64,000 nucleotides of DNA from Alteraurantiacibacter hainanensis. GTDB taxonomy: Bacteria; Pseudomonadota; Alphaproteobacteria; Sphingomonadales; Sphingomonadaceae. This document shows positions 62,351 to 64,000 of this stretch, piece by piece. The notes under the pieces were generated by a model. That model had not been told where the DNA came from and did no database searches. It saw only the letters and a list, made by a program, of their open reading frames with translations. The position numbers were made by a program, and so were the translations under genes. The DNA is taken from positions 434,001-498,000 of the forward strand of contig NZ_JAZAPB010000002.1 of the NCBI RefSeq assembly GCF_036321025.1. Reading direction: 5' to 3'. Numbering within the stretch: position 1 is the stretch's first letter; every line of letters starts with the position of its first letter.

Positions 62351-64000
62351 TTAGTGCAGCGCCAGCCACGATGCAAGGTGATGCGCGCGGATTACTCCAT
62401 CAATGTCTTCTGCCTTCGGGAGATCGCCCTCGGTCGGTCCGAGGCACTGGGACCGGACCAAACCATCTAGTCGTAAGCCCCAGTTCGGGTCGCTTCCCCA
62501 CGGCAGCTTCCGGTGCGAAAAAAGCGCCTGGGTGAACGCGGAGCCCAGGTGTTCCTTGCCGCGGCGCCAAGCCACGCGGTCTGGCAAAAGCCCTTTCATC
62601 GCCCGGCGAAGAATGATCTTGGGCCAACCTCCTGCCTCGATCTGCCCGGGCGGAAGCGAGAGGCAGAACCTGACGAGGCGGAGATCGCGGAAGGGATCGC
62701 GCGGTTCGATTCCGAGGGCCGAGGCGACGCGGTCGTACCGTTCCCGCGCGACAACCGCGTAGGGGTGAACCAATGCGAACTGGCGCTGCGTGAGATCCCA
62801 GGTCTTGGGGTCGATGGTGCGGCGAAACTGTGCGCGCCGGTCCGCCAGATTTACCCTTTCGGCCAGTTCGATCGCGACGCAGCTGGACCTGCCGTTTGGC
62901 GGCATCGTATCATTCGCGATAGCATGCCTGATCCGGCGTAGGGGTTCCGGCACATATGCCCGGTATGCGCTACGCATGAAGGTCTCCAAGGCGGGATACG
63001 CGCCGCCCCAGAAGGCCTCGCGGCCCTTGGCCTCGCGCCACGCGCTGGAGAGCTGGAGCCGGGCGAAATAGTGGGGGAGGGGGTCGTGAAATGGAAGGGT
63101 CGTGTCGCCCGCCACACCATCGAGGACGATCTTCGCTCCCTTGGCCTTGGCGAGGCAGTAGACGGCGCGCACGAGCGTCATGTTGCCATCGAACGGCTCC
63201 TGGCTCGCGTCGGTCAGCCGCTCCAGATCCCGCTGGAACTGCCCGAGCATCTCGTAAGCCACATAGGAAGGCACGATGCCGGGCATGGTGCTGGCGGCCC
63301 TGATCGCGCGGGTCTCGGCGCACGGCGAGGCTTTCGCACTCACCGCCGAAAACGTGGGCAGGGGATCCCCGCCGGTGGCCAGGAGCAGCTGGCTCGCAAC
63401 CGCCGAGACCGAGCCTGAATCGACGCCGCCCGAGAGCATTGACCCGAGCTTTCCCGAGTGCCGGAGGCGCGCGCCGACAGCCTTTGTAAAGACTTCCAAG
63501 AAGGCCTCGGCGTATTCCGCATCGCTCGAACAGTGCAGGAGCGGGACGTCGGGAAGCTGCCAATAGGGCCTAGAGACGAGTCCGCGATCGTCGACCAGGA
63601 GGACCTGCCCCGGTGCAAGGCGCTTGACCTCGTGGAAGAAGGTGGAGGTGAGGTCATAGGCCTCGAGATCTTCGAGATAATCGGCGACCCGGCCCATGTC
63701 GATCGTGCGATCTGCAAGGCCGTGTGCGAGCACCGCCCGCGCCTCGCTCGCGAAGACGAAGGCCTTGCTCTCGCGGTGCGTATAGAGGAGCTGCCGCATG
63801 CCCATGGGATCTCTCGCGCAGACCAGGCGCCGCTGCCGCGGATCCCACAGCGCGAAGGCAAAGTCGCCGACAAGGTGCTCGAGAAAGACGAGGCCAAGTT
63901 CGCAATAAAGGCGCAGGACAAGCTCGCCATCGCCCATGCTGGCTGCATCGGCGCCGAGCCCGAGAAGCGCGAAGAGCTCTTTGCGATTGTCGAGCCGGCA
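62351..64000 (-). CDS. Asparagine synthetase-like lasso cyclase (cut by right edge)
   Basis: 549 residues are visible; the reading frame continues to the window edge (RLDNRKELFALLGLGAD), so the N-terminal start with its Cys/amidotransferase residues is outside. The glutaminase-like domain shows GDFAFALWDPRQRRLVCARDPMG, visible as GDFAFALWD and CARDPMGMRQLLY. The synthetase domain has the PP-loop SMLSGGVDSGSVSAVA and LDGVAGDTTLPF. Lasso C enzymes use this fold to activate an Asp/Glu side chain and close the ring with the N-terminal amine. The next gene, 30 nt downstream, is the precursor. Confidence 0.87.
   Translation of the reverse strand, partial: CRLDNRKELFALLGLGADAASMGDGELVLRLYCELGLVFLEHLVGDFAFALWDPRQRRLVCARDPMGMRQLLYTHRESKAFVFASEARAVLAHGLADRTIDMGRVADYLEDLEAYDLTSTFFHEVKRLAPGQVLLVDDRGLVSRPYWQLPDVPLLHCSSDAEYAEAFLEVFTKAVGARLRHSGKLGSMLSGGVDSGSVSAVASQLLLATGGDPLPTFSAVSAKASPCAETRAIRAASTMPGIVPSYVAYEMLGQFQRDLERLTDASQEPFDGNMTLVRAVYCLAKAKGAKIVLDGVAGDTTLPFHDPLPHYFARLQLSSAWREAKGREAFWGGAYPALETFMRSAYRAYVPEPLRRIRHAIANDTMPPNGRSSCVAIELAERVNLADRRAQFRRTIDPKTWDLTQRQFALVHPYAVVARERYDRVASALGIEPRDPFRDLRLVRFCLSLPPGQIEAGGWPKIILRRAMKGLLPDRVAWRRGKEHLGSAFTQALFSHRKLPWGSDPNWGLRLDGLVRSQCLGPTEGDLPKAEDIDGVIRAHHLASWLALH

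Noticed and set aside
62136..62369. 77-codon minus-strand ORF overlapping the precursor gene in another frame (starts MAGAALSVNTYRG)
   Set aside because: It begins inside the cyclase end and runs into the kinase gene, has no RiPP motif, and has a Cys/Arg-rich composition; the TTG frame with the lasso motif and ribosome binding site is far better.

Overview
The window reads as chromosome of an alphaproteobacterium, most likely a Sphingomonadales member (Erythrobacteraceae/Sphingomonadaceae type). The grounds are GC-rich codon use, an rrn operon end ordered 23S-5S-tRNA-fMet, several large TonB-dependent receptors, and sphingomonad-style neighbourhoods. This placement is inferred; no search was run.

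Left part (1-34.6 kb), ordinary and densely packed. It opens with the rrn 3' end. A membrane acyltransferase and a membrane LytTR regulator are divergent (1.8-3.9 kb). A minus-strand operon then encodes a TonB receptor, a YfcC-like permease, a secreted cyanophycinase and an isoaspartyl peptidase (4.0-10.5 kb), together a plausible cyanophycin-scavenging pathway. Azoreductase and pirin lie divergent from a LysR regulator. A TonB receptor plus beta-propeller phytase pair (13.4-17.3 kb) has a Pho-box-like repeat upstream. Next come a p-cresol-methylhydroxylase-like flavoprotein with its cytochrome c, a PhoX-LMW phosphatase-fructosamine kinase-like operon, valine catabolism genes, RidA and small lipoproteins, MaoC, a TauD-type dioxygenase, a large transglutaminase/TPR protein, RlpA, and an aldolase-HAD-DhaL-DhaK operon.

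Middle (34.8-42.1 kb), accessory. It starts with a tRNA-Gly gene that has lost its 3' half, followed by a terminator, a hairpin covering the ribosome binding site, and a five-PAS GGDEF-EAL protein. After that come about 6 kb of poorly coding DNA with remnants: a histidine kinase fragment, a transposase-derived zinc-ribbon protein without its catalytic domain, a degenerate LuxR-type HTH and small orphan ORFs.

Right part (42.1-64 kb), exopolysaccharide locus. The plus strand carries Wza- and Wzc-like export proteins, an O-antigen ligase/polymerase, GDP-fucose synthesis (gmd, fcl) and a priming sugar transferase. A minus-strand GT4 and a NusG/RfaH-type antiterminator, an ABC exporter, a processive GT2 and a beta-barrel protein follow. 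Within the same locus sits a RiPP (lasso-type) maturation set: a B2-like protease at 48.3 kb, the ABC exporter, and at the right edge an asparagine-synthetase-like cyclase (cut by the window), an HPr-kinase-like protein and a PqqD-like leader-binding protein.

The main discovery is a 49-codon precursor gene, too short for ordinary gene calling and starting with TTG, in the 183 bp between the cyclase and the kinase (62171-62320, minus). Its leader fits the lasso consensus YxxPxLxxxGxxxxxT exactly. The predicted core begins with Gly and has Glu at position 8. A lasso-type peptide appears to be made, and possibly exported, from inside a fucose-type exopolysaccharide locus.
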